Shown: piece by piece, positions 5,005 to 5,267 of the stretch
Numbering within the stretch: position 1 is the first letter of the stretch
Layout of the letters: the number at the start of each line of letters is the position of its first letter
Notes under the pieces: model-generated
Database searches by the model: none
Told to the model about the DNA's origin: nothing
Seen by the model: only the letters and a program-made list of their open reading frames with translations
Translations under genes and position numbers: made by a program
NCBI GenBank assembly: GCA_964506935.1
Contig: CAZDOD010000193.1
Location: 1 to 5,267 of the forward strand
Direction of reading: 5' to 3'
Origin: CAZDOD01 sp964506935
GTDB taxonomy: Bacteria > Desulfobacterota > Zymogenia > Zymogenales > Zymogenaceae
DNA: 5,267 nt

Positions 5005-5267
5005 GCAAAATAATCATTTCTATTTAGGGGGTTTTTCAAAGAGGGCGTTAAGAAATAAAAGATGGATAACAGAGGAATGGAATTTGAGATCCAGTAGATA
5101 TAAATGAAAATAATTAAATCAAATGTTTAGGTAACTTGAAATTGAGAGCTATTTAAGGATTAAGAAAAACGCTAAAATATCAAGGCCACAATGTAATAAC
5201 TCACCTCCTTTTATTTGGCTTTTATTTGATTTACTTAATATGCACAAACAATAACATCTTTTTGAAA
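5005..5267. other. AT-rich end of the window, no supported gene
   Basis: No ORF of convincing length or quality is seen on either strand. On the minus strand AAGGAGGTGA (5210-5201) is a perfect Shine-Dalgarno match, but the frames behind it close within about ten codons. An 11-base tandem repeat CTTTTATTTGG/CTTTTATTTGA lies at 5208-5229, right beside it. A gene entering from beyond 5267 cannot be judged. Confidence 0.35.

Noticed and set aside
5201..5212. Plus-strand TCACCTCCTTTT read as the 3' end of a 16S rRNA gene
   Set aside because: The bases upstream do not match the conserved 16S 3' region; only the anti-Shine-Dalgarno stretch agrees.

Overview
This is a bacterial chromosomal window that looks ordinary and has standard signals: near-consensus sigma70-type promoters, AGGAGGTGA-type ribosome binding sites and TAA/TAG/TGA stops. 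GC-richer genes are separated by very AT-rich spacers. No mobile element, CRISPR array, tRNA or rRNA is visible. The Rrf2-cysK pair and the use of AGG/AGA and ATA codons would fit several anaerobic lineages, such as Desulfobacterota- or Nitrospirota-like genomes, but the sequence does not fix the taxon.

Left part (1-640). About 165 bases hold no convincing gene. A TTGACA-17-TAATAT promoter follows, then a leader of about 155 bases with a strong intrinsic terminator (hairpin plus eight T). Directly behind it is a 61-residue protein (359-544) that is essentially a bare ANTAR RNA-binding domain. ANTAR domains are known antiterminators, so a terminator inside the leader of a stand-alone ANTAR gene suggests autoregulation by antitermination. 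A competing hairpin that would disrupt the terminator can be drawn. Two further hairpins lie behind the gene, and the second is a probable bidirectional terminator. This module is the most interesting part of the window.

Middle (641-2444). An AT-rich spacer of nearly 400 bases leads to an Rrf2-family regulator with three cysteines and a histidine placed as in Fe-S Rrf2 proteins. It is followed after 36 bases by cysteine synthase CysK. An imperfect inverted repeat covers the -10 region through the ribosome binding site of the regulator and is a good candidate operator. The pair probably forms an operon linking sulfur or Fe-S status to cysteine synthesis, by loose analogy with CymR/CysK and IscR.

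Right part (2445-5267). A good promoter drives a small YkvA/DUF1232 membrane protein and a TrmH/SpoU-family rRNA 2'-O-methyltransferase (RlmB-like), probably as an operon. Convergent to them on the minus strand is an endonuclease/exonuclease/phosphatase-family gene. It has a perfect Shine-Dalgarno and all its catalytic motifs, but one in-frame TAA splits it. The last 330 bases are AT-rich, with the promoter of that gene and an isolated Shine-Dalgarno-like sequence.
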